A stretch of 15,047 nt of DNA from an uncultured Clostridia bacterium (GCA_937874755.1 CALNBC010000145.1:1-15047); one strand, 5' to 3'. Positions 5,821 to 13,707 are shown, counted from the first letter of the stretch. Translations and numbers: made by a program. Notes: generated by a model from the sequence alone, not told the origin.

Positions 5821-7467
5821 ATGATACAGCGTAATGGCATACCGGAAACGTTGACAAAAGAAGTATTCTTAGGCAGACAAGGCTTTTCGCTGCAACTACG
5901 CCTTTTTACGTTCTTCATCGTCTTTATTGCGGCTATCATGCTTACACTGTTGCTGATACTGTCTTTAACGGGAGTTTTTTCCTTCGGGCTTACTGAAAGT
6001 AGGATTTACCTAGAAAACGAACTTAACCACATTTCTGAAAGCGTTCAAAACGGTTATGGAACTCTTTCTTTGGAAGGGGTTTCTTTATCCGAAAAAATAT
6101 CTTACAAAATTGAAGCAGAATTGAAGGAATACAGACTATCCCCTTCCGCGCTTAAAGAGAATTCCAACCTTATTGAGCCTGTTTTGCGCAGTTGCCTCGA
6201 CACTTTACTCGCTGCTTTGGAGAAAAATGCCGCTAGCGCCGTTTTCGCAGTACTTGATACAACCGTAAATCCAAACCTTAGCGGCTCAGAAAACTCACGC
6301 GCCGGGCTGTTCATGCGAAATATGGAACCCAACGCGATCAACCGCACAAACCCCTCCATTCAATACATGAGGGGTCCTATCTCTATTGCTAGAGAGCGCG
6401 GAATACGGGTGCTCCCACAATGGGAGATGGAATTCACAGTTCAGCCTGGGGACTTTTTTTATACAACTATAGATGGCGCAAAACAAAACGACGCTCTTTC
6501 CCGACTATACTATTGGAGCGCTAAGGCTGTGCTCGAGGGCGATTACGAAGAGGCCATGCTTCTTTGCGTTCCATTGATAGCGTCTGACAATACGGTGCTT
6601 GGGGTCTGTGGTTTTGAAGTGAATTCCATGCTGTTCAAATTAAAAAATACTCCTTATAATATAAAATCCAAAAGGTATTTTTCTATACTCTGCCCTATTA
6701 GCGACGGCACGTTGGACACTTCTAGAGCACTGTTTGCTGGCAATTTCGATAAAGATGCCTTCACAGAGGGAAGTGCGCTCACGATACAGCCACAAAGCGG
6801 CGATATTGCCACCTTTGTATCCTCCGACGGATCGCGATTTTCCGGCTTGTATAGGGAAATTGCACTTTATCCGAAGGACTCTGCGAACAGCGGCGAACTA
6901 TGGGCGGTAGCCGTAATGCTACCAGAGATAGAGCTTAACGAATACGTGCTGAGCCGAAATATCCCAATGCTCCTATTGCTTGTGTTTCTTCTCGTATTGA
7001 GCATTGGCTCGGCTTCTTTTATCAGCCGTCGCTACCTTGCGCCTGTTCTCCGGAGCATCGATAACATCAAGGCGCAAGGGCTTTCTGAGTATATCAAGAC
7101 CAACATCCGCGAAATAGACGACCTTTTCGCCTTTCTCGCGGAAAAGGATGCCGCAAACAGCGACAAAAAACCTGCTCAGAGCGCATCCGAAACAGACAGT
7201 GTTGCGCCGAACGCTGATGCGAGCGCCATAGTACTCGAGTTTTCCCAGAAGCTAGAAACACTGTCCCGCGCGGAACGGGCGGTGTTCAACCTGTATGTAC
7301 AGGGTTACGATGCCCAGGAGATTGCAAAACTTCTCTGCCTTTCCATAAACACAATTAAGACGCATAACAAGCGCATCTATTACAAGCTCGGCGTTAACTC
7401 GCGAAAGGAACTCATGGGATACCTTCGCAAAATGCGGGAAAAAGGGTACGACGTGCCTATAGAATAG
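5821..7467 (+). CDS. Membrane-anchored sensor with cytoplasmic LuxR-type HTH
   Basis: 548 residues from the ATG at 5821, with AGAAGG eight bases upstream. A TTG at 5782 is in frame but has no ribosome site. TM1 spans about 28-52. A large extracytoplasmic region (about 53-378) has the size and position of a double-Cache sensor, although I see no diagnostic motif. TM2 is at about 383-401. A short HAMP-like linker follows (about 402-442, with PVLRSIDNI and EIDDLFAFLAEKD), then an Ala/Ser-rich tether. The C-terminal LuxR/GerE helix-turn-helix (about 478-540) contains LSRAERAVFNLYVQGY, EIAKLLCLS and NTIKTHNKRIYYKLGV. There is no kinase, receiver or cyclase domain, so it would be a one-component regulator acting from the membrane. 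Co-transcription with the lipoprotein gene suggests that the loaded lipoprotein is its input. Confidence 0.85.
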   Translation: MIQRNGIPETLTKEVFLGRQGFSLQLRLFTFFIVFIAAIMLTLLLILSLTGVFSFGLTESRIYLENELNHISESVQNGYGTLSLEGVSLSEKISYKIEAELKEYRLSPSALKENSNLIEPVLRSCLDTLLAALEKNAASAVFAVLDTTVNPNLSGSENSRAGLFMRNMEPNAINRTNPSIQYMRGPISIARERGIRVLPQWEMEFTVQPGDFFYTTIDGAKQNDALSRLYYWSAKAVLEGDYEEAMLLCVPLIASDNTVLGVCGFEVNSMLFKLKNTPYNIKSKRYFSILCPISDGTLDTSRALFAGNFDKDAFTEGSALTIQPQSGDIATFVSSDGSRFSGLYREIALYPKDSANSGELWAVAVMLPEIELNEYVLSRNIPMLLLLVFLLVLSIGSASFISRRYLAPVLRSIDNIKAQGLSEYIKTNIREIDDLFAFLAEKDAANSDKKPAQSASETDSVAPNADASAIVLEFSQKLETLSRAERAVFNLYVQGYDAQEIAKLLCLSINTIKTHNKRIYYKLGVNSRKELMGYLRKMREKGYDVPIE

Positions 7468-7494
7468 AGCAAAGTAGCCACGTATCCATCGTGC

Positions 7495-7539
7495 AAAAAG
7501 CGGCAGATTCCTAAAGGAAAAACTTTAGGAATCTGCCGC
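7495..7539 (-). terminator. Strong rho-independent terminator of the dhaL-dhaK operon
   Basis: A perfect 17-bp stem (7500-7516 with 7523-7539) and a six-base loop. On the minus strand it is followed directly by five T residues (7499-7495). It lies 60 bases past the dhaK stop. The regulator gene on the plus strand ends at 7467, so the stem also separates two convergent genes, although it has no T tract on the plus strand. Confidence 0.85.
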
Positions 7540-7598
7540 AGAGTGGAGGTTGAAGTTAATCGTACGCCAATAGACGATAAAGTGGGAATACGCCTTGG

Positions 7599-8591
7599 TT
7601 AGAACACATGGATGGCGCACTCTGCAGGATCGTTGAGATACGTTTCAATTTCGTCATCCAGCTTGAGCAATGTGAGGGAGAAGCCCTGCATCTCGAGGCT
7701 GGTGCAGTAGTTGCCAACGTAGTTGTGAACGACAGTCAATCCCTTCTCTTCGCACTTCTTTGCCGCTTCGCCATAGAGAAGGTACAGCTCGCTGATGGGT
7801 GTGCCACCCATGCCGTTGACCATGACCGCTACACGGTCGCCGGATGCAAAGGGTAAATCCTCATAAATGGCGGTGAAAAGCTCTTCCATTATGTCTTTGG
7901 CGGGTCTGTACTTGTCGCGCCTGCGACCGGGTTCACCGTGGATGCCTATGCCGATTTCAATCTCGTCGTCGGCCAAGGTGAAGAGCGGGGTTCCCTTGGC
8001 GGGCGGGATGCATCCGGTCAGCGCCATACCCATAGAGCGCACATTGGCGTTCACCTTTTTACCCACTGCTACTACTTCTTCGAGGTTCTTGCCACGCTCG
8101 GCAGCTGCTGCGCAGCACTTAATCACAAAGAAGTTGCCTGCCACGCCACGGCGACCTACAGTATATGTGCTGTTCTGGACGGATACGTCGTCATCCACTA
8201 TTACGACGCCGATTTTGATGCCCTCGGCTTCCGCCATCTCGCGCCCCATGTCCCAACTCATGCGGTCGCCCTGGTAGTTATTGATTATGTGCAGCACGCC
8301 AGCATCGTTGGCAATGAGTTTGGTGCACTCATAAACATAGTCCATAGGGGGGGCGGCAAAAACATTGCCTGGGCAGGCTGCGTCCAACATACCCTTGCCT
8401 ACGCACATGATGTGTGCGGGCTCGTGGCCGGAACCTGAACCTTGCATGATTGCAACTTTGTTTGCGGGTATGTCGTTCCGGGCGAGGATGTTGTACTCGG
8501 GCTTGTAAATGTACTTGCCGGGGTTTGCCAAGCTGATTCCTTCGATCATTTCTTTTACGAAGTTTGCCGGATCGTTGAGAAATTTCTTCAT
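7599..8591 (-). CDS. dhaK: Dihydroxyacetone kinase subunit DhaK
   Basis: 330 residues from the ATG at 8591, with AAGGAG upstream. The open frame extends 37 codons further, but that part has no ribosome site and no family similarity. DhaK binds dihydroxyacetone covalently through a histidine for phosphorylation by the DhaL-bound nucleotide. Seen: GSGSGHEPAH (51-60, with H56 of the substrate site), GIGIHGEPGRRR with H218 as the expected hemiaminal-forming histidine, and VNGMGGTP near the C terminus. Full length for the family. It lies 133 bases downstream of dhaL, the reverse of the common dhaK-dhaL order. Close relatives phosphorylate other short ketoses such as erythrulose, so the exact substrate is open. 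Confidence 0.93.
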   Translation of the reverse strand: MKKFLNDPANFVKEMIEGISLANPGKYIYKPEYNILARNDIPANKVAIMQGSGSGHEPAHIMCVGKGMLDAACPGNVFAAPPMDYVYECTKLIANDAGVLHIINNYQGDRMSWDMGREMAEAEGIKIGVVIVDDDVSVQNSTYTVGRRGVAGNFFVIKCCAAAAERGKNLEEVVAVGKKVNANVRSMGMALTGCIPPAKGTPLFTLADDEIEIGIGIHGEPGRRRDKYRPAKDIMEELFTAIYEDLPFASGDRVAVMVNGMGGTPISELYLLYGEAAKKCEEKGLTVVHNYVGNYCTSLEMQGFSLTLLKLDDEIETYLNDPAECAIHVF

Positions 8592-8724
8592 TGTTAGTTG
8601 TTGCTCCTTTCTGGTCTTAGCAGCGGTTTGATGTGTTTTTAATTGCAGTATCCGGACGGGTGGGAGAGTAACCCGCCAAATAAAATCGCATGGCAAAAGC
8701 AAGTTGTTATGACTGTGCTGTTTT

Positions 8725-9357
8725 TTACTTCAGCGCCGCTTCTATCGCCTTCATCATTTCGCCCACGGCTACGATACCCGGATCGTAGGTGTTCGCGCTG
8801 CGTTCGCCGGTAAAAGACTGACGGCCGCGCATGGCCACCCAAGGCTTTGATATTTCGCGCATTTCGTATGCTGCATTCGCTGCTTTGTTCAGCGTGGTCG
8901 CCATATCATCTCCAGCGGCAAGGGAAGCTTCATTGCTCTTTAATATAGCATCGAGGGCGTCGAGCAGAGTCTTGTCGCCAAGTTTGGCTCCACCCCTTTG
9001 CATAATGCCTTCGATCGCAGACTTTAGACCTTCTATTACTTCCTCTAAAGTCGCTTCCGTTTTGCCGCGGAGTTTCATCCCCATGCGCATAAAAAGAGTG
9101 CCCCACACCGGACCAGAACAGCCGCCAACATTGGAAGTAATGGCGGTTGCACATTTCAGGAGCGTTGCGCCTATGGATGATTTGTCAAATTCGTCCCAGC
9201 CATCCTCGATAGCCCTGAAGCCTGTGGCTAGCGAAGTGCCAAAGTCACCATCGCCCATGACCCCGTCTAGTTCGGAGAACCACTGCTCGTTGTCTATTGC
9301 GGTTTTAGCCATAGTTCTGACGACGGTTTCTGTCTGGGATTGCGAGAAAACTACCAT
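8725..9357 (-). CDS. dhaL: Dihydroxyacetone kinase subunit DhaL
   Basis: 210 residues, the usual DhaL length. DhaL carries the Mg-ADP/ATP that is the phosphoryl donor to the ketose held in DhaK. Seen: LDGVMGDGDFGTSLATGF (30-47), where the aspartates of the DGVMGDGD stretch bind the two Mg ions; the glycine-rich SNVGGCSGPVWGTLF; GDKTLLDAL; and RGRQSFTGERS near the C terminus. The ATG at 9357 follows GGGAGG at about ten bases. It is the first gene of a two-gene operon. A phosphotransferase-dependent system would need a DhaM to recharge the ADP. None is visible, so it is either encoded elsewhere or the pair uses ATP directly. Confidence 0.93.
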   Translation of the reverse strand: MVVFSQSQTETVVRTMAKTAIDNEQWFSELDGVMGDGDFGTSLATGFRAIEDGWDEFDKSSIGATLLKCATAITSNVGGCSGPVWGTLFMRMGMKLRGKTEATLEEVIEGLKSAIEGIMQRGGAKLGDKTLLDALDAILKSNEASLAAGDDMATTLNKAANAAYEMREISKPWVAMRGRQSFTGERSANTYDPGIVAVGEMMKAIEAALK

Positions 9358-9594
9358 GATTTATCTACCTCCCTCGTTTTAGACTCGACACCATGACGGT
9401 CTTTGCGCATAAAAAACGAAGCAACCTATACGGTAGGGAGTCTGTCATATGATTATGTATTTAATCGCTATCTACTATCAATATGATAACGATATACAAC
9501 AAGTTACGTAATGGGGGTAAATATAAGGCGAAGTTCAGATATAATCTTGTATATACTTGTATGATTGTTCCAACTCTTAATATTTATTAAACAT

Positions 9595-9624
9595 ATTATA
9601 GCATTCCGAGTCCTGTTTAGTCAA
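9595..9624 (-). promoter_or_regulatory. Sigma-A-type promoter for dhaL-dhaK
   Basis: On the minus strand TTGACT (9624-9619), an 18-base spacer and TATAAT (9600-9595). This is the best consensus match between the divergent genes. It implies a leader of about 230 bases before dhaL. That leader contains repeats of TTGTAT (near 9500 and 9550) and the palindrome GTATATAC (9549-9556), possible regulator sites but not recognised ones. Confidence 0.6.
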
Positions 9625-9716
9625 CACAATTCATTGTCGTATTTAATCATAGGGCGATGAATTACTAACAATATCAATGGTACGACGCATCAAAAAACAT
9701 TTGTTCTGCAACCCGC

Positions 9717-9759
9717 AAAACCAGATCCCCGTAGCCATCATTTACGGAGATCTTGTTTT
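9717..9759. terminator. Isolated long hairpin, possible bidirectional terminator
   Basis: AAAACCAGATCCCCGTA (9717-9733) pairs with TACGGAGATCTTGTTTT (9743-9759): 17 positions with two mismatches, a nine-base loop, A-rich on the left and T-rich on the right. The shape is that of a bidirectional terminator. It lies between two divergent genes, where nothing recognised needs terminating. The rest of the gene-free stretch 9358-9826 is AT-rich, with only the dha promoter and leader identified. Confidence 0.5.
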
Positions 9760-9826
9760 AAGAGTGTCTTACTATTTTCAACTGGGTAATGTATAGTGTA
9801 AACAACAACATGAGGAGGTGTTTATA

Positions 9827-10147
9827 ATGCTGGAAAAAACTTATACGTATACGCTTGAAGATGCAAAGAAAATTGAGAAGCTAATAGACGACGACCCTGT
9901 CTTGATCAACCATATAGTACTTCCTAAAGGCGATGGATTGCCTGAACATTATTCCAACTCTAACGTATACCTGATTATCGTCAGAGGGCAAATCAACTTA
10001 AAGCTTGAAGAACAAGAACAGCAAACCTATGACCGGGGCAATATAGTCAATATACCTTACAATACAAAAATGAACATCAAGAATCTACGCGACGATATAC
10101 TTGAATTCTTCGTAGTCAAAGTGCCCAATCCAAAGCATTATAAGTAA
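9827..10147 (+). CDS. Small cupin-domain protein
   Basis: 106 residues from the ATG at 9827, with AGGAGG (9813-9818) eight bases upstream. A GTG at 9818 is in frame but overlaps that ribosome site. The order of short strands matches a single-domain cupin: LPEHYSNSNVYLIIVRGQINLKLEE (about 44-68) is the first cupin motif and DRGNIVNIPYNTKMNIKN the second. Of the usual metal ligands only one histidine (in PEHY) remains in motif 1, and motif 2 has lost its histidine, so metal binding is doubtful. It is a monocistronic gene, convergent with the cysteine peptidase homologue. A role in binding a small molecule or in regulation is possible; no substrate can be named. Confidence 0.75.
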   Translation: MLEKTYTYTLEDAKKIEKLIDDDPVLINHIVLPKGDGLPEHYSNSNVYLIIVRGQINLKLEEQEQQTYDRGNIVNIPYNTKMNIKNLRDDILEFFVVKVPNPKHYK

Positions 10148-10155
10148 TTCCCATC

Positions 10156-10191
10156 AATGCAACCAACCATATCCATGGTTAATAATGCATT
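10156..10191. repeat. Nested inverted repeat between convergent genes
   Basis: AACCAT (10165-10170) pairs with ATGGTT (10175-10180) inside AATGCA (10156-10161) and TGCATT (10186-10191). This gives two stacked 6-bp stems with a small internal loop. It fills most of the 48-base gap between the stop codons. It could act as a weak shared terminator, but there is no T tract on either side. Confidence 0.35.
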
Positions 10192-10195
10192 AAAC

Positions 10196-10846
10196 TTATT
10201 CCACCGAAGCTGGATCCCTATGAAGAAGAAAATAGGCAAACCCGCCTCCTAGTGCGGTGGTATTCAGCCAGAGGGCAAGGTCTATTTCTTTGACTTTGCC
10301 CTCGTCGCATATAGTGGCGATTGCATACCCCTCCTCTAGAGCGAAGCGCAACCCCACCACAGTTACCCAATGCCAAGAATCCAAAGCTTGTTCTTCACCG
10401 TTGCTCAGATTCAAGAATGCAACGGGTGTTTCGTCGTAAATGCCATCCACAACGAAGTCTATAACCTTTTCCAGTGGCGGTCGTTTAGATTTACGTTTGG
10501 AAATATCGAGTGAGTAGCAGTCGAGCTCAAGTCCGTGGGCTACTGCGTATCTTCTGACTTTGCTTAAGAAAACCTCTGTGCTGCTGATACCGTCCCAGCC
10601 TGGAGTGATATATTCCCACACTTCCTCCATCAAAAGTAGCATCTCCTCTTTGCTGTAATGCACCGATTCTTGGGATTTGCGCTGCTGATAATAGAGTATA
10701 TTTGCAGCAGTAGACGGCCCGCAGCCCGCTTTCCTTTGCCATTCGTCGGCGAACCATTCCTGATTGCTGCCGCAGTGTTCGCAGTTTGCGGTTTCATCTC
10801 GCACCTTAAGTAGATTTGTGTCGGATAGAGTGATTTTTCGCTCCAT
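10196..10846 (-). CDS. Papain-like cysteine peptidase homologue (C39-like fold)
   Basis: 216 residues. GCGPSTAAN (41-49) places a candidate nucleophile C42 at the start of a helix, as in C39/papain-like enzymes. SWHWVTVVG (157-165) supplies H159 at the start of a strand, and ICDEGKVKEIDL supplies D181. The order Cys-His-Asp and the spacing fit the fold. There is no signal peptide or membrane segment, so it is probably cytoplasmic, unlike many C39 peptidases. An extra C22-x2-C25 lies near the N terminus. The ATG follows GGAGGA at seven bases. The gene stands alone downstream of the ars terminator. It could be a protease, a transglutaminase-like or peptide-bond-forming enzyme; there is no substrate clue nearby. 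Confidence 0.65.
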   Translation of the reverse strand: MERKITLSDTNLLKVRDETANCEHCGSNQEWFADEWQRKAGCGPSTAANILYYQQRKSQESVHYSKEEMLLLMEEVWEYITPGWDGISSTEVFLSKVRRYAVAHGLELDCYSLDISKRKSKRPPLEKVIDFVVDGIYDETPVAFLNLSNGEEQALDSWHWVTVVGLRFALEEGYAIATICDEGKVKEIDLALWLNTTALGGGFAYFLLHRDPASVE

Positions 10847-10940
10847 GTTGGATCCTCCGTGGGGTCAATGCTGTATATCAAATTAGGCGATATCCCCGTT
10901 TTGAGTATTGTGTTATATCATATATGGATATAAGGCGAAC

Positions 10941-10976
10941 AAAAGCGGCGAGCTGCTAGAGCACATCGCCGCTTTT
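10941..10976 (-). terminator. Terminator of the ars operon
   Basis: A perfect 11-bp stem, AAAAGCGGCGA (10941-10951) with TCGCCGCTTTT (10966-10976), lies about 50 bases past the arsA stop. On the minus strand the stem ends in TTTT and then G and TT. The symmetrical A and T ends mean it could work in both directions. Confidence 0.75.
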
Positions 10977-11028
10977 TAGGAAATTAATGGCTTAAATACA
11001 GACGGCTAAACGGCGTTATCAGAGAACT

Positions 11029-12747
11029 TTACTCAGCGTCTTCCGCCCTCCAACCGATTACAGCGAATTTGCCGTCGGTGTGCTCATCAACCTTGTTAAT
11101 CCATTCTATCTCATTGCTAGCTTTTGCTGCAAGCATGCGGTTGTTCGTGTCTGTACGATATAAGGAAGCGTTTATAATCCACCACTTTGCATTAATTCCA
11201 GCGCGTTGCAAGTCTTCTTCAAGGCGCTTAGCTTCATATACGGGAGTCGCTTCCGCCAGAGTGACGATTATGACCTCAGTCTCGTCTGTGTTGCGCAGCC
11301 TAGGCAGCAGCTTTTTCACCGCTTCGGGGATTTCGCCGCCCTGAGTGCGCTGCACCTCTTTGTGATAACTCTGAGTCGAATCCAAAAGGAGTAGCGTGTG
11401 CCCTGTAGGCGCGGTATCGATGACGACCGTCTCGCTCTCTGCCTTTTCGACTATTTGTGTGAAAGCCCTGAATACGGCGATTTCCTGAGTGCAGGGAGAG
11501 CGCAAATCCTCTTCTATATAAGCAATGTCGTCCTCGGACATGGTTTCCCGCGCCTTTGAGAGAACTTCTTCCTGGTACTTCCTAAGCTCCGCCTCTTCGT
11601 CTATACGGCTCATTCCAATGCCGCTAGACTCGCCTATCGCAAAATTCGCGTTACCGGCAGGGTCGGTGGTGGCAAGATGCACTTTTGCGCCTTTGGCGGA
11701 TAGCCCAAGGGCAATAGCAGCGGCGACGGAGGTTTTACCTACTCCACCCTTCCCCATAGTAAAGATGACCTTCTTTTTGGATTTGTACAAGTCATCTATA
11801 ACGTCCTGAAGCTGCAGAATAGTTTGCGCCCGAACTTTTTCGTCCTGTAGCACATAATCGTCCGACGTGAGCAGCGCGCGCACGTTTTCTATACCGGTAA
11901 CATTATAAGCCCTAAAGGGAATCTGGTATGTCTTCAGCCCCTTAAGCTCTTCTGGCATTGCGTCAAGTGCATTTTGCTGTTTCTCAAAGAATGACTTTGA
12001 AACAGCGTCATCATAGTCCGCCAGCATGCCGTTGATTATAAATGCCTGGTTGTTCACACCTATATCCGCAAGCTCCAGTGACGCTCGAGCAGCTTCTTTG
12101 AGGGGCGCTTCTTCGGGGCGCGAAACTAGTACGAGTGTTGTCAGCTCACCGTCCGAAAGGGTTTCGACGGCGCCTTTGTAAACTTGCTTCTTGCTTTCCA
12201 GACCAGAGAGCTGACCCAAGCAGGATGCACCGTGCGTATTTTCGCTTATGAAGTTGCTCCAGGCAGAAGGCAGTTGCAGCATGCGCAGAGTATGGCCGGT
12301 AGGTGCTGTGTCGAAAATAATGTGATCGTACTCCTCTTGGACATCCTCGTCGGTAATGAAGTGCGAGAACTCGTTGAAAGCGGCTATTTCGACGGTGCAG
12401 GAACCGGAAAGCTGTTCTTCCATGTTATTTAGTACCGCTTCGGGCAGCTTGCCGCGATAGGGCGAAAGTACGCTTTCCCTGTATTCGGCGGCAGACTGCA
12501 TAGGGTCAAGATTAGCGACGACGAGGTTCGGCACTTCTTTGATGGCTGTATTTTTATTTGTGAGTTCTATGCCGAAAACATCCTGCAAGTTCGAGGCGGG
12601 ATCTGTGCTTACCAAAAGCACCTTTTTTCCGTTATCTGCAAGGCTGACAGCTGTGGCGCAGGCTGCCGACGTCTTGCCTACTCCACCTTTGCCTGTGAAA
12701 AATAGGTATTTCGTAAGCCTTACGGCTTGTGGGTTGAAATGTTCCAA
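11029..12747 (-). CDS. arsA: Arsenite/antimonite-stimulated ATPase ArsA, double-domain form
   Basis: 572 residues from a TTG (12747-12745) with GGAGGAC seven bases upstream. ArsA is the cytoplasmic ATPase that powers arsenite efflux through a membrane pump. Two homologous halves are seen. Each has a P-loop, GKGGVGKTS at 19-27 and 332-340, and a DTAPTGHTL signal motif at about 146-154 and 444-452. The three metalloid-binding cysteines of the family have clear counterparts: C117 (in SGSCTVEIA), C176 (in GASCLGQLSG) and C419 (in RSPCTQEIA). Length and layout are complete. It is the last gene of the operon, 48 bases after arsD. No arsB or acr3 pump gene is visible, so its membrane partner must lie elsewhere. 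Confidence 0.95.
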   Translation of the reverse strand: MEHFNPQAVRLTKYLFFTGKGGVGKTSAACATAVSLADNGKKVLLVSTDPASNLQDVFGIELTNKNTAIKEVPNLVVANLDPMQSAAEYRESVLSPYRGKLPEAVLNNMEEQLSGSCTVEIAAFNEFSHFITDEDVQEEYDHIIFDTAPTGHTLRMLQLPSAWSNFISENTHGASCLGQLSGLESKKQVYKGAVETLSDGELTTLVLVSRPEEAPLKEAARASLELADIGVNNQAFIINGMLADYDDAVSKSFFEKQQNALDAMPEELKGLKTYQIPFRAYNVTGIENVRALLTSDDYVLQDEKVRAQTILQLQDVIDDLYKSKKKVIFTMGKGGVGKTSVAAAIALGLSAKGAKVHLATTDPAGNANFAIGESSGIGMSRIDEEAELRKYQEEVLSKARETMSEDDIAYIEEDLRSPCTQEIAVFRAFTQIVEKAESETVVIDTAPTGHTLLLLDSTQSYHKEVQRTQGGEIPEAVKKLLPRLRNTDETEVIIVTLAEATPVYEAKRLEEDLQRAGINAKWWIINASLYRTDTNNRMLAAKASNEIEWINKVDEHTDGKFAVIGWRAEDAE

Positions 12748-12795
12748 TATTAAGTCCTCCGAATTATAAGATGCCGATGTTGTTTGTGACCATGT

Positions 12796-13188
12796 TCAGC
12801 AGCAGTTACCCCCAGAACAATTGCAACCGCCTGATTTTTTAACGTTGAACCTCATGGCTTTCGGCTTGGCACTGATGTAATTCACTGGAATGTTGAATAG
12901 CTTCGACAACTCATCGTTAGTGGGGTATCTTCCCTTTATCCAGATTTCGCCGTCGATCACCGTAATCGGCAGACCTTCTACTCCGGAAGAGTTGATAAAT
13001 TCGTTGGCTGTCTTGTTGGTTACAAACTCTTGCGGAGCGCTGTTAAGATTATAACGTTCTATCACAATGCCTCTATTTTTTAGGTTGTTGACAACTGTAG
13101 ATATCCTGAGAAGCTCGGGGTCAACTCCGACTCCGCAAAGCCCGGTTGGGCAGCACATGGCAGGTTCATAGATAGCTATTTTTTTCAT
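12796..13188 (-). CDS. arsD: Arsenic metallochaperone ArsD
   Basis: 130 residues from the ATG at 13188, chosen because AAGGAG (13203-13198) lies nine bases upstream and MKKIAIYEPAMCCPTGLCG is the standard ArsD start. A longer frame to 13263 adds 25 unconserved residues. ArsD receives trivalent arsenic or antimony and passes it to ArsA. Seen: C12, C13 and C18, the conserved metal triad, then a thioredoxin-like body with LPITVIDGEIWIKGRYP (about 75-91). The C-terminal tail has C122-x-C124 and the pair C129-C130, comparable with the extra vicinal cysteines of plasmid R773 ArsD. The gene lies between arsR and arsA, as expected. Confidence 0.94.
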   Translation of the reverse strand: MKKIAIYEPAMCCPTGLCGVGVDPELLRISTVVNNLKNRGIVIERYNLNSAPQEFVTNKTANEFINSSGVEGLPITVIDGEIWIKGRYPTNDELSKLFNIPVNYISAKPKAMRFNVKKSGGCNCSGGNCC

Positions 13189-13289
13189 AGATAGAATCTC
13201 CTTAATATATTTATTGTCAACCTTGGGCTGTTTAAGCGATGTTGCATGCCGAAAATCAGGCATTCGGTGCTTATTTGCCTGCGCTCTTA

Positions 13290-13637
13290 TCAGTGCGGTT
13301 TACCCTTACTGATGCACAATTCCTGTGGTTTATGTCCACTTTTTTCTTTGATGTCCTCATTATACGTAGGCAGGTTCTTCAATCGGCTTACAAGATACTC
13401 CCATAGTTCCTTGTTTTCTTGAATAAAAGTGCTGCTTATTTTGTAATAAGTCCATTGTGCGATCTTATTGCTTTCTAGTATTCCGCACTTTTTCAAAGCG
13501 GACAGGTGCCGCGAGGTATTGGACTGCGTCAGGTTTAGGGATGCTTCTATTTCGCAGACGCACAACTCTCCCTGAAGCAGTAGCGATAATATGCGCAGCC
13601 TGCTTTCCTCAGACAATGCCTTGAAAATCTCGACCAT
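13290..13637 (-). CDS. arsR: ArsR-family metalloregulatory repressor
   Basis: 115 residues forming a winged helix-turn-helix: an N-terminal helix (FKALSEESRLRILSLL), recognition region LTQSNTSRHLSALKKCGIL (about 36-54) and a wing near KIAQWTYYKI. The metal-sensing motif ELCVCEI, with C26 and C28 at the start of the DNA-binding helix, matches the arsenite-binding ELCVCDL of ArsR proteins. ArsR represses its own operon until As(III) or Sb(III) binds. The ATG follows a GAGGTGGAG ribosome site. The promoter and a palindromic operator are found about 140-190 bases upstream. It is the first gene of arsR-arsD-arsA, 101 bases before arsD. Confidence 0.93.
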   Translation of the reverse strand: MVEIFKALSEESRLRILSLLLQGELCVCEIEASLNLTQSNTSRHLSALKKCGILESNKIAQWTYYKISSTFIQENKELWEYLVSRLKNLPTYNEDIKEKSGHKPQELCISKGKPH

Positions 13638-13655
13638 AGCTCCACCTCTCTCATG

Positions 13656-13707
13656 CGCTCATAGGAATACGCTCATATAATATGCTTTTGCTCAGCCATT
13701 GTTACAA
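13656..13707 (-). promoter_or_regulatory. Possible second ars promoter with direct repeats
   Basis: On the minus strand TTGTAA (13707-13702), a 19-base spacer and TATTAT (13682-13677), then TATGAGCG twice (13677-13670 and 13663-13656), 14 bases apart. The TATGAGC word is also in the main operator. The long spacer makes this promoter uncertain. The repeats may be a secondary ArsR site. Confidence 0.35.

Noticed and set aside
7867..8438. Long plus-strand frames opposite dhaK (and similar ones opposite dhaL and arsA)
   Set aside because: They mirror well-recognised genes on the other strand and have no ribosome sites or family features.
8592..8702. 37-codon N-terminal extension of dhaK
   Set aside because: It is not part of the DhaK family, has no ribosome site, and an AAGGAG sits before the ATG at 8591.
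9449..9511. 20-codon plus-strand frame in the dha upstream region with GGGAG before its ATG
   Set aside because: Too short to judge, no plus-strand promoter seen, and the sequence is AT-rich noise in composition.
13189..13263. 25-codon N-terminal extension of arsD
   Set aside because: The conserved ArsD start and a good ribosome site are at 13188.
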